A stretch of DNA of 64,000 bases from Alistipes onderdonkii (GTDB lineage: Bacteria; Bacteroidota; Bacteroidia; Bacteroidales; Rikenellaceae): the NCBI RefSeq assembly GCF_025145285.1, contig NZ_CP102251.1, positions 1,798,001 to 1,862,000 on the forward strand. The letters are read 5' to 3'. Each line of letters starts with the position of its first letter. Position 1 is the first letter of the stretch. The notes under the pieces are model-generated. The model saw nothing but the letters and a program-made list of their open reading frames with translations. It searched no databases and was not told the DNA's origin. Shown one piece after another: positions 50,935 to 58,826 of the stretch. The translations under genes and the position numbers were made by a program.

Positions 50935-53142
50935 TTATTTGACGGCCGTGAACCCGAACTGGCTGATCTGATACCCCAACCTGCGGAGGCGGCTGTACGG
51001 AGGCATCAGGCCCGTGAAGGTTTGCACCACGTCGCGGCCCGCGCAGTTGAGGCAGAGTACGACGGGGGTGCGCCCCGAGAGTTTTTCTGCCTTTTCGAAA
51101 AGCAGTTGGTCGGTATCTTTCCACGTGCGGTTCGCCGGGGCGATGACGATGCTCAGCGCCGCATGGCGCAGCAACTCCTTCGGTACGGAGCTCGTGGCGA
51201 AGGGCGGGTATTCTACCAGCACCACGTCGGCCTCGGCGAGGGGAACTTCGCCCGGGATGTCGCGCACGAAATCCCCGAGTTTCTCGGCCAGCAGGTACTC
51301 CTTGCGTTCGATGTCGAAATCCTTGTTCCACGAAACGATGCGGACTTTCATGTCCGCTTCGCGGAAGAATGCCGCCAGGTGTTCGGCGATCAGGCTCTTG
51401 CCGTCCCCGCGTTCGGTACTCAGGATATTGAGCACGTTGGGCTGTTTGGCCGGGTCGAAATAGTTGACCGCCGCATTGCCGATGTAGCGGGATGCGATCT
51501 CACGGTATTGCTTGGTGAACCTCCGCTGTCCGAAATAGGCTTTGCCGGGAAAGGCCCCGATGACCCGCCCCTTGGTGATGCGCTCGGCGCGGACTTTGTC
51601 ACGCAGCGTGCGGTCGAGCAGTTCGAGCAGGATGAAGAATCCCAGTACGAACAGGAGCGTGGCGAGGCCTGCCGCGGCGACCATCATCTTGCGTTTGCTC
51701 GGTTCCGCCTCCAGGGGAAGCACCGGGGCGTTGATGATCTTCAGCGTCGCCGAAGTCATCTGCAGGTTCTTCTGGCGCAGGCGGGCCGTGTTGAGCGCCG
51801 TGAGGATCGAGAGGTAGGACTGTTCCGAGAAGTTGATTTCGCGCCCCTTGCGTTTGAGGGTCGAGCCCACGGGCGAGAACTGCGTATATTTCTGGTCGAG
51901 TTCCTGTTTGCGGAGCTTCATCACCGCCAGTTCGGCGCGGGATTTCTCGGCCAGCAGTACGGCGGCGAGCCACTCCGTCACGATCGTATTGGCCGAAAGT
52001 CCCTCCTTCGTATATTGTTGGTTGGCGATGTTCGTGGTGAGCTCCTGCAGGCTGCGGGTCTCCTCGCTCAGTTTCCTGCGTAACTGCCCCGTGTCGTTGC
52101 GGCTGGCGGGCATGGCCGTCCGGTCGGAAATACCTTCCGTGCCGTCGGTTTCGGGCTGGAAGGCCTCGGCGGCCGACAGGCGCGAATAGATGCTCCCGAT
52201 CTTATGGAGTTTCTCGATGAACTCGGCGTTGTTGCGGAAAGTCTCCTGCAACCCTTCGAGCTGCCCTTCGATCGAGGCGCGCAGTTTCTCGGCGCTCTCG
52301 AAGTTCAGCAGGATCTCCTCGTAGCGCAATTCGTAGTCGCGCGAGAGGGCGGCGATGTGCTTGGTCTGCTCGTCGTAGTTGATGACACGGTGCTGGACGT
52401 TGTAGTCGCGCAGCGAATCCTCCAGGTTGCGCAGGTTGTTTCCCACCCGCTCCAGCTCGGATTCGAAATAGGCGATGACGTTGTTCGTCTCGCCGAACCG
52501 CAGGTCGCGGTACTGCTTGACGAACTCGTCGTTGAGGATAATCAGCGTGTTGTAGACGATGGCCGGGTCGTCGTTCTCGTAGCTGATTTCCAGCATGTCG
52601 CTGTTGGCCAGCCTCTTGACCTTGATCTGGCTCAGCGCCTGGTAGCTGTAATACGGAGGGCTCCAGTGGAACATGCCGTAGACGTGGTTGTTATGGTCTA
52701 TCTCTTCGTATTTGCGCAGGTTCTCGTAAGTGTTCTTTTCCGAAGTGTGGTCGACGAGCTCCATGACGTCGGGCGGGGTTTTGCTCAGCAGGTACCGCGA
52801 GGTGCGTGCCGAGAGGTACTGGTTGTCGTTGTCCGGGTCGAGGTGCGTAAGCCCCTGTGCGTAGAGGCGTAGCGAAACGTTCTTGAGCGTGGACTGCGAC
52901 AGGATGATGTTGATCAGGTTGTCCATCGCATTGTTGATGACGTTCCAGTCCTGGCGCGAGCCTTCGGTGGTCGTGATGTCGTATCCCGAGACGATGCCCG
53001 TGTAGATCGTCGTCGTGGACTTGTAGTTGCGCGGTTTGGTACCCATCTTTATGTAGACGAGCAGCGCGACCAGCAGCGGACAGAGTATCAGCCACCACTT
53101 GATGCGGTAGAGAAACCGCGCGGTATATGCGATGTAGTTCAT
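50935..53142 (-). CDS. Wzz/Wzc-like chain-length and export protein with degenerate kinase domain
   Basis: 735 residues. An N-terminal helix (about 15-32) and a second near 500-520 bracket a long periplasmic coiled-coil region (about 190-470), as in GumC/Wzc. The C-terminal cytoplasmic domain (about 530-735) resembles a bacterial tyrosine kinase: a P-loop-like STERGDGKSLIAEHL near 579 and a Walker-B-like ADVVLVEYPP. The P-loop is altered (one glycine fewer than GxxGxGKS/T) and no C-terminal tyrosine cluster is present, so kinase activity is doubtful. It starts 3 bp after the TolC-like gene. Confidence 0.85.
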   Translation of the reverse strand: MNYIAYTARFLYRIKWWLILCPLLVALLVYIKMGTKPRNYKSTTTIYTGIVSGYDITTTEGSRQDWNVINNAMDNLINIILSQSTLKNVSLRLYAQGLTHLDPDNDNQYLSARTSRYLLSKTPPDVMELVDHTSEKNTYENLRKYEEIDHNNHVYGMFHWSPPYYSYQALSQIKVKRLANSDMLEISYENDDPAIVYNTLIILNDEFVKQYRDLRFGETNNVIAYFESELERVGNNLRNLEDSLRDYNVQHRVINYDEQTKHIAALSRDYELRYEEILLNFESAEKLRASIEGQLEGLQETFRNNAEFIEKLHKIGSIYSRLSAAEAFQPETDGTEGISDRTAMPASRNDTGQLRRKLSEETRSLQELTTNIANQQYTKEGLSANTIVTEWLAAVLLAEKSRAELAVMKLRKQELDQKYTQFSPVGSTLKRKGREINFSEQSYLSILTALNTARLRQKNLQMTSATLKIINAPVLPLEAEPSKRKMMVAAAGLATLLFVLGFFILLELLDRTLRDKVRAERITKGRVIGAFPGKAYFGQRRFTKQYREIASRYIGNAAVNYFDPAKQPNVLNILSTERGDGKSLIAEHLAAFFREADMKVRIVSWNKDFDIERKEYLLAEKLGDFVRDIPGEVPLAEADVVLVEYPPFATSSVPKELLRHAALSIVIAPANRTWKDTDQLLFEKAEKLSGRTPVVLCLNCAGRDVVQTFTGLMPPYSRLRRLGYQISQFGFTAVK

Positions 53143-53145
53143 AGG

Positions 53146-53955
53146 CTATTCGGTTTTAGTCGCTTCTTTCGATGTCCCGGGCATTGATATGGGTTTGTTG
53201 ATGATCGGCGTGTGCGTGAGTATCTCGAGCCGCAGCAGGGCGTCGTTGAGGTTGCGCCGCACCTGCTCGTATTCGCGGGTCGCCGAATTTTCGAGGCTCT
53301 TCTGGCGGCTCAGCGTCTGCGCGTCGAGCTTGCCTTTGACGAAGTCCACTTCGGTCATGCGGTATTGTGCCTCGGACGTGATCTTGGCTTCGGCGGCGCT
53401 CCGCAGGATCGAGAGCTGCTCGACGGCCGTGGTGTAGGCGTCGATGATCTTCATGCGCAACTCGTCGTACCAGCGGTCGAGGTCGTACTGGGTATTCTCG
53501 ATACGCTTCTTCTGCTGCTTGATCTTGTTGCGGCGGTTGAAAATCTCGTCGAGCGGGATCGAGAACGAAGCTCCGACGTTCCACCAGCTTTGCTCGCGCC
53601 CGGTCGTGGTCGTCGTCCATATCGGGATGTTGCTGTCCTGATAATTCTGGTTGTAGATGTCCGACGATCCGTAGTTGTAGTTGGCGTTGAGCTTGAAATT
53701 GCGCATCCAGTTGCGGCGCACGGTTTTCAGTTCGCGCTCCTCGATCTCGCGGTTCGACTCGTAATAGCCGACCTGCGGTGCATGGCGCGCATTCTCCATC
53801 AGTACGTGGAGCGGGGGCAGCTGCATGTCGATGTAATCTTCCGGAGTAAGCCGTTGCAGGTCGCTGTATTCGAATTCGGGTGGCGTAGGCTCGCTTTGCG
53901 CCGTTGCGGCGACAGCAGCCAGCAGCAGCCAGAGTGTGAAGACGGCCCTTTTCAT
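53146..53955 (-). CDS. TolC-like outer-membrane protein, short
   Basis: 269 residues from the ATG at 53955 (another lies at 53976), with a signal peptide ending near AVAATAQ. It has TolC-family features: a long coiled segment (RRNKIKQQKKRIENTQYDLD, then LSILRSAAEAKITSEAQYRM and DFVKGKLDAQTLSRQKSLEN) and beta strands such as FKLNANYNYGSSD and WWNVGASFSIPL. At about 270 residues it is roughly one structural half of a usual TolC monomer. It sits where a Wza-type export gene would be expected. Confidence 0.75.
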   Translation of the reverse strand: MKRAVFTLWLLLAAVAATAQSEPTPPEFEYSDLQRLTPEDYIDMQLPPLHVLMENARHAPQVGYYESNREIEERELKTVRRNWMRNFKLNANYNYGSSDIYNQNYQDSNIPIWTTTTTGREQSWWNVGASFSIPLDEIFNRRNKIKQQKKRIENTQYDLDRWYDELRMKIIDAYTTAVEQLSILRSAAEAKITSEAQYRMTEVDFVKGKLDAQTLSRQKSLENSATREYEQVRRNLNDALLRLEILTHTPIINKPISMPGTSKEATKTE

Positions 53956-53968
53956 ATGTTGCTGGGTT

Positions 53969-55135
53969 TTAAACATTTTCTTTCTGTATGAATGCGGTGA
54001 ACGTGCGCAGGATTATTTTCAGGTCGAACCACGGCGACATCCTGCGGGCGTATTCGATGTCGAGCTGCTTGCGCTGTTCGGGCGAGAGTTTCCCCGCCTG
54101 CCCGCGTTTTTCGACCTGCCACAGTCCCGTGAGGCCCGAGGGGCACATGAACCGTTCGATATATTCGTCGCTCGTGAGGCGTTCGGCCTCGTAGAGGGGT
54201 AACGGGCGGTTGCCCACGACCGACATGTCGCCCCGCAGGATGTTGAAGAGCTGCGGGAGTTCGTCGATGCTGTATTTACGCAGGAAACGCCCCAGGCGCG
54301 TGATGCGGGGGTCGTTCTCGATCTTCACGAACGCGTTTTCCTGTTCGGTTTCCAGCTGGTGCTGATGAGCCTCCTCGGGGATCACGAAATCGTCTGCATA
54401 GAGCATGCCGTTTTCGGTGTCCGCCAGCAGTTTGCGGATCTCTTCGTCGTCGAGCACCATCTTCGCGTCGTCTTCCGCGGCGGGTGCCGAGGCATACTGG
54501 TTCAGATCTTCCAGCTCCTTGAGCCGCCGGTCGGCGTCGGAGCGCATCGAGCGGAACTTCAGGAAATCGAAGATCCGGTAGTTGCTTCCCACGCGTTTCG
54601 ACTTGTAGATGACCGGCCCCGGGCTGTCGAGTCTGACGGCCACGGCCACGGCTATGAGCAGGGGCGAGAGCAGGAGGATCGCCGAGAGCGATGCTGCGAT
54701 GTCGAACGCCCGTTTCCAGAGCGGCATGCGGAACAACCGTACTTCGTTCCCGGCGCCTGCGACGGGTTTGCGGACGAACGTATAGTCGGTCATGAATTGC
54801 AGTGTGCGGAGAAAATCTGCACGCGATATGTCGCCCGGCACGGCGCTGTTCACGCCGGCTCCGAGATACGCACGCCGCTCCTCCCCGGTCAGCTGCCCCG
54901 AGGTGATGAGGACGATGCCGGCGCCCGGGAACCAGGAACGCAGGAAGCGGATGCTGCGGATGTCCTCCTCGCCCTGCTGTTCGTAGAGGATGAAGGCGTG
55001 GTCGTCCTTGAGCGGCATGAGCTTACCCATGGCTGCGCCGATATCCCCTGCGATACGCATCTGTCCCTCGGTCAGCTCCGTGAAACGGGCCGTGTGGTTG
55101 CCTCTGCCTTTGATGTAGATGACGGGGTACTTCAA
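53969..55135 (-). CDS. Initiating sugar-phosphate transferase with receiver-like N-terminus
   Basis: 388 residues. Residues about 1-125 look like a receiver fold without phosphorylation residues (HAFILYEQQGEEDIRSIRFL, GAGIVLITSGQLTGEERRAY). A helix at about 143-168 leads into the polyprenyl-phosphate hexose-1-phosphate transferase domain: KRAFDIAASLSAILLLSPLL, KFRSMRSDAD, DELPQLFNILRGDMSVVGNR, CPSGLTGLWQVEKRG and a terminal FDLKIILRTF. An acidic insert of about 65 residues (from about 210) splits the domain. It starts the lipid-linked repeat unit on undecaprenyl phosphate. It overlaps the upstream regulator gene by 4 bp. Confidence 0.9.
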   Translation of the reverse strand: MKYPVIYIKGRGNHTARFTELTEGQMRIAGDIGAAMGKLMPLKDDHAFILYEQQGEEDIRSIRFLRSWFPGAGIVLITSGQLTGEERRAYLGAGVNSAVPGDISRADFLRTLQFMTDYTFVRKPVAGAGNEVRLFRMPLWKRAFDIAASLSAILLLSPLLIAVAVAVRLDSPGPVIYKSKRVGSNYRIFDFLKFRSMRSDADRRLKELEDLNQYASAPAAEDDAKMVLDDEEIRKLLADTENGMLYADDFVIPEEAHQHQLETEQENAFVKIENDPRITRLGRFLRKYSIDELPQLFNILRGDMSVVGNRPLPLYEAERLTSDEYIERFMCPSGLTGLWQVEKRGQAGKLSPEQRKQLDIEYARRMSPWFDLKIILRTFTAFIQKENV

Positions 55136-55500
55136 TCCAAAATCTTTTTAATCCTTATTTTGAGTTCCTGCGGGTTGAACGGTTTGACGATATAGTCTTC
55201 CGCACCCTCTTCCAGCAGGCGGATGCGTTCCGAGGTGCTGTCCTCGCTCGAAAGCATCACGACCGGGATCTGCTTGAAGAGTTCGTTGAGCTTGAGGTAT
55301 GCCAGGAATTCGTCGCCGCGCATTTCGGGCATGCGGATGTCCGAAATAATCAGGTCGGGCATGTTCCCCCGCGAGAGCCACTCGATGGCCTGCGGCGGGT
55401 TCTGCATGTAAAAACATTCGTAATCCTGGTGGAGGTATGCGAAAAGGATTTTTGCGATTTGCTCCTTGTCGTCTACGATCAGTACTTTCTTGCGGTTCAT
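55132..55500 (-). CDS. Stand-alone CheY-like response regulator
   Basis: 122 residues, one receiver domain only. VLIVDDKEQIAKILFAYL contains the acidic pair; the phosphoacceptor is in DLIISDIRMPEMRGDEFL (about 52), the switch serine in VVMLSSEDS and the lysine in YIVKPFNP (about 104). It is the first gene of the exopolysaccharide operon and overlaps the sugar-transferase gene by 4 bp, so it probably controls synthesis by protein contact rather than DNA binding. Confidence 0.93.
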   Translation of the reverse strand: MNRKKVLIVDDKEQIAKILFAYLHQDYECFYMQNPPQAIEWLSRGNMPDLIISDIRMPEMRGDEFLAYLKLNELFKQIPVVMLSSEDSTSERIRLLEEGAEDYIVKPFNPQELKIRIKKILD

Positions 55501-55652
55501 GTTCGGCGGTTCGTTGTCATCGGGTTTTTCCGGAACGGGAAGCGTCGCATGCTCGTTGTCCGGTTCCGGGCGGTTGTTTATTATTTACCTGGAATTCCGG
55601 AGCGGGCGTTGCAAACCGTGTCGTTTCCCGCTCCTGATCCGGATACCCCGTG

Positions 55653-55660
55653 CAAATATC
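55653..55660 (-). promoter_or_regulatory. Probable promoter of the exopolysaccharide operon
   Basis: On the minus strand GATATTTG (55660-55653) is one base off TAnnTTTG, with a TTT 20 bp upstream (55683-55681). It implies a leader of about 145 nt before the CheY-like gene. Confidence 0.4.
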
Positions 55661-55788
55661 GGTAAAAAAATTGGCATTATAAACTTTTAAGGTAATTTAT
55701 ATGTCAAAAACGCCCGGATTTCCCGTCCTGTTTTCGGGGTGCTGTTAATTTTTAAAGGGAAATATTTTATTATTAATCAAAAAAATGG

Positions 55789-55796
55789 TATTTTTG
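55789..55796 (+). promoter_or_regulatory. Promoter of the response regulator/sensor kinase pair
   Basis: TATTTTTG at 55789-55796 is an exact -7 match, 54 bp before the ATG at 55851. The -33 region is AT-rich without a clear TTG. Apart from this and the opposing operon promoter, the 350-bp gap 55501-55850 shows nothing recognisable. Confidence 0.55.
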
Positions 55797-55850
55797 TGCA
55801 ATTGTCCGGTCTTTGCCGCTGTCGGGCGATTTTGTTAAACCGATGAAGCG

Positions 55851-56243
55851 ATGGAGTGTGACAATAGTGTAAATCCGGTCGGCAACCGTCCCCGCTTGCT
55901 GGTTGCCGAGGATAATCCGAGTAATTATAAGCTTGTCGAGGTGTTGCTGCGCCGTGATTACGACCTGTTACACGCATGGAACGGAAAAGAGGCCGTCGCC
56001 CTGTTTTCCGACAGCCGCCCCGACCTGGTGCTGATGGACATCAACATGCCCGTCATGGACGGCTATGAGGCGCTTCGGGGCGTGCGGGAGATTGCGCCCG
56101 ATGTCCCCGTCATCGCACTTACGGCCTATGCGTTCGAGACCGACCGCCAACGCATGTTCCAGGCCGGCTTCAACGAATGTCTTGCCAAACCTCTGCGGGC
56201 GGATGAACTCCGTACGCGGATTACGGCGCTGCTTTCGCGATAG
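55851..56243 (+). CDS. Single-domain response regulator
   Basis: 130 residues, one receiver. RLLVAEDNPSNYKLVEVLL, the phosphoacceptor in DLVLMDINMPVMDGYEAL (about 62), VIALTAYAFE and ECLAKPLRADEL (lysine about 112) are typical of receivers that usually sit at the C-terminus of hybrid kinases. It is separated by 12 bp from the kinase gene downstream, so it looks like the split-off receiver of a hybrid kinase. Confidence 0.93.
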   Translation: MECDNSVNPVGNRPRLLVAEDNPSNYKLVEVLLRRDYDLLHAWNGKEAVALFSDSRPDLVLMDINMPVMDGYEALRGVREIAPDVPVIALTAYAFETDRQRMFQAGFNECLAKPLRADELRTRITALLSR

Positions 56244-56255
56244 ACAAGGAAAACT

Positions 56256-58211
56256 ATGACCAGAAACCCCGTGATAAAATTTCGGATGCTTCTTTTCTGT
56301 TGCGCCCTGCTGCCGGTATTGCTCCGGGCGCAGGAGCCGCAGGAGAGGGAGAGCATCCTGATAATTTCTTCGTATAATCCCGATACGCGCCGCATGTCGG
56401 GCTTCATCGCCGAGTTCGAACGCAACATCCTGGCCTCGGGCGTACCGTGTGATATCTATGTCGAAACGCTCGAATGCAAGAGCATCAACGACGCACCTAT
56501 CTGGATGTCGCAGACCGAGAACATGATTTCCCGGTATGAGAACAAGGGGCTTCGCGCCATCGTCCTGCTGGGGCAAGAGGCCTGGGCGTCGTTCGTCTCG
56601 CTGGGGCATATCCCCAAGGATGTGATGTGCTTCTGCTGCTATGTCAGCTCCAATGGCATCGTGCTCCCGCCGCCGGAGGACAGTCTCGGCATGTGGCTGC
56701 CCCCTTCGATCAATTACATGAACATGACGGACAGCCTGAACAATGTGGGCGGTATGCTCAACAAGTACGACGTCCGCCGCAATATCGAGCTGATCCGTTC
56801 GCTTTTCCCCGAGGCCGAGAACGTCGCCTTCATCTCGGATAACACCTACGGGGGTATTTCGCTCCAGGCACTCGTGCGCGAGGAGATGAAGAACTATCCC
56901 GATATGAACCTTGTGCTGGTGGACAGCCGCGAAGGGGACGAGGCGATGCATGATACCTATGCGTCGCTGTCGCACCGTTCCGCGGCGATACTCGGAACCT
57001 GGCGTGTGGGCCGCGACGGGGAGTACCTCATGCAGCGTTCGCTCAATGATCTGGTGCAGTTCAATCCGCGCATCCCGGTCTTCTCGATATCCCAGATCGG
57101 CATCGGCGACGTGGCCGTGGGTGGCTATGTCCCCAAATACGAGAATGCAGCCTCGGTCATCGCTTCGCAGATCAAGGAGTACTACACATCGGGCAGGATA
57201 GACGGGACGCATTTCCACCTTACGGACGGCCAGTACCTCTTCGATTCGCGCAAGCTCAAGGAGTTGAAGATTGCCGAATACGCCCTTCCCAAGGGGAGTG
57301 TGGTCGAGGATACCGTAGCGGCCAAACTCTCGAAATATTCCCATTACATCGAGTTGCTCGTGGCGGGTATCGTACTGCTGGTGCTGCTGCTGGTCTTCGT
57401 CGCGGCGCTTTTCCTGCGCACGCGGCGCCTCAAGCGCACGCTCGAAGAGCGCGAGGGACAGCTGGTGGTCGCCCGCGAGAAGGCCGAAGAGTCCGACATG
57501 CTCAAATCGGCGTTCCTGGCCAATATGAGCCATGAGATCCGCACGCCGCTCAACGCCATCGTGGGCTTCTCGTCGCTGATGCAGGGCGAGGAACTTTCGC
57601 AGGAGGAGCGTGCCGAGTACTGCGCCATCGTGGTCAACAATTCCGAGATGCTGCTCACGCTGCTGAACGACATCCTCGACATTTCGTCGCTCGAATGCGG
57701 CAAGATCAAATTCAACTACTCGTCCGAGGAGATCGTGCAGGTCTGCCAGCATGTGCTCATGACGACCGCCCATACGCGGCAGGAAGGTGTCGAGGGGCGT
57801 CTCGAATGTGCCGTGGGTTCCTATATGCTCGTAACCGATGTCCACCGCTTGTCGCAGATCCTGATCAACCTGCTCACCAACGCCGGCAAGTTCACTTCCC
57901 AGGGGAGTATCACGCTCGGCGTGGAGGTCGACGAGGCACACGGGGAAGTGCTCTTCTCGGTGACAGATACGGGCCCCGGCATCCCGCTCGACAAACAGGA
58001 GATGGTCTTCAACCGTTTCGAGAAACTCGACGGCAACAAGAAGAAGGGCACGGGCCTCGGCCTTGCCATCTGTCGCCAGATAGCCATGATCTTCGGCGGC
58101 CGCATCTGGGTCGATCCGACCTATACCTCCGGTGCGCGTTTTGTCTTCGCCCATCCGATCGACATCCGTTTCCCGGAGGATGGAGAGAACCGTGAGGGGG
58201 GGGGGATTTGA
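56256..58211 (+). CDS. Sensor histidine kinase with periplasmic substrate-binding-protein-like sensor
   Basis: 651 residues. The signal peptide (about 1-24) is followed by an ABC-binding-protein-like periplasmic domain (about 34-335: SILIISSYNPDTRRMSGFIA, NVAFISDNTYGGIS, GDVAVGGYVPKYENAASVIA). One membrane helix (about 365-388), a coiled linker, HisKA with ANMSHEIRTPLNAIVGFSSL (about 425) and an ATPase domain (NLLTNAGKFTSQG, DTGPGIPLDKQEMVFNRF, GTGLGLAICRQIA) follow. It probably phosphorylates the neighbouring receiver and perhaps the divergent CheY-like protein. The last codons contain a G10 tract. Confidence 0.93.
   Translation: MTRNPVIKFRMLLFCCALLPVLLRAQEPQERESILIISSYNPDTRRMSGFIAEFERNILASGVPCDIYVETLECKSINDAPIWMSQTENMISRYENKGLRAIVLLGQEAWASFVSLGHIPKDVMCFCCYVSSNGIVLPPPEDSLGMWLPPSINYMNMTDSLNNVGGMLNKYDVRRNIELIRSLFPEAENVAFISDNTYGGISLQALVREEMKNYPDMNLVLVDSREGDEAMHDTYASLSHRSAAILGTWRVGRDGEYLMQRSLNDLVQFNPRIPVFSISQIGIGDVAVGGYVPKYENAASVIASQIKEYYTSGRIDGTHFHLTDGQYLFDSRKLKELKIAEYALPKGSVVEDTVAAKLSKYSHYIELLVAGIVLLVLLLVFVAALFLRTRRLKRTLEEREGQLVVAREKAEESDMLKSAFLANMSHEIRTPLNAIVGFSSLMQGEELSQEERAEYCAIVVNNSEMLLTLLNDILDISSLECGKIKFNYSSEEIVQVCQHVLMTTAHTRQEGVEGRLECAVGSYMLVTDVHRLSQILINLLTNAGKFTSQGSITLGVEVDEAHGEVLFSVTDTGPGIPLDKQEMVFNRFEKLDGNKKKGTGLGLAICRQIAMIFGGRIWVDPTYTSGARFVFAHPIDIRFPEDGENREGGGI
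58196..58205 (+). repeat. Homopolymer G10 tract at the sensor kinase C-terminus
   Basis: Ten G span the Glu-Gly-Gly-Gly before Ile-stop. With 9 G the frame reads on for 24 residues (ending GSLIRGRE); with 11 G for 13 residues (ending ETPGSSR). Confidence 0.7.
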
Positions 58212-58389
58212 GCCCTCTGGAAACGCCCGGATCCTCAAGGTGACCGGGGACGGCAGCCTCATCCGGGGGCGGGAATAAGCCCTCCGGAATAGAATTTCAG
58301 CATGGTCGCAGTCTGCTTCGCAGGCACAGGCATGCGAAACATCCCGGGAGGCGGGGCGTAAGCGGTGAATCGCGTTGCCGCGATATGGC
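58206..58389. other. Gap between the kinase stop and its terminator
   Basis: The 178 bp after the stop codon are GC-rich and contain no gene I can support. They hold the alternative tails that either frame would use if the G tract changed length. Confidence 0.4.
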
Positions 58390-58417
58390 AAAAAAGACCC
58401 ATACGGGTCTTTTTTTT
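58390..58417 (+). terminator. Terminator after the sensor kinase gene
   Basis: AAAAAAGACCC (58390-58400) pairs with GGGTCTTTTTT (58405-58415) around ATAC, followed by more T. A strong intrinsic terminator 178 bp after the kinase stop. Confidence 0.9.
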
Positions 58418-58550
58418 GTGTCCTTCTGACGGGATGTTTCCCCGGGATTATGGCTTTCCCGCCGGGACTGTGCCCGCTTCGGATAATATTCCGGGCGGAT
58501 TTGCTGTAACCTTCCTGGTGCAGTTTTTCGCCTGCCCGGACTTGTTTTGT

Positions 58551-58558
58551 TACCTTTG
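58551..58558 (+). promoter_or_regulatory. Isolated -7 element upstream of the efflux operon
   Basis: TACCTTTG at 58551-58558 is an exact -7 match, 269 bp before the adaptor gene. A 32-codon reading frame (58587-58685) follows but looks non-genic. It may be a distal efflux promoter or start an untranslated RNA. Confidence 0.35.
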
Positions 58559-58659
58559 CGCCGCGAAGCCGGGGCGGTTGCCTCCAATGCGTTCGGATGC
58601 GCCGGTTACGGCTCCGGCCGTCGCAAGACCCCGGGCAGGCGGACGCTTTGCCGGGGTGT

Positions 58660-58697
58660 TGTGGAATAATTCCACACGGATGTAGAATTATTCCACA
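58660..58697. promoter_or_regulatory. Two tandem palindromic operator-like sites
   Basis: TGTGGAATAATTCCACA (58660-58676) is a perfect 17-bp palindrome. TGTAGAATTATTCCACA (58681-58697) repeats it with one mismatch between arms. Centres are 21 bp apart, two helical turns, so bound dimers would sit on one DNA face. The second site covers the -33 region of the nearest efflux promoter. Confidence 0.7.
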
Positions 58698-58707
58698 GAT
58701 TTTTGTA

Positions 58708-58715
58708 TATATTTG
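58708..58715 (+). promoter_or_regulatory. -7 element of the RND efflux operon
   Basis: TATATTTG at 58708-58715 is an exact match, 11 bp after the second operator-like palindrome. The leader would be about 105 nt. Confidence 0.55.
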
Positions 58716-58826
58716 ATTTGGTATTTGGTAGATATTTTGCTGTCAATAAATGTTTTAATGGGCTGCCTGCAATTCTGGCGCAAGGTTTGAACCCCGTTTT
58801 GCTGCCCCCAATGATATTAGTGCTTT

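Noticed and set aside
58587..58685. Short reading frame after the isolated -7 element
   Set aside because: Only 32 residues, composition unlike real small proteins here, and it ends inside the operator palindromes.
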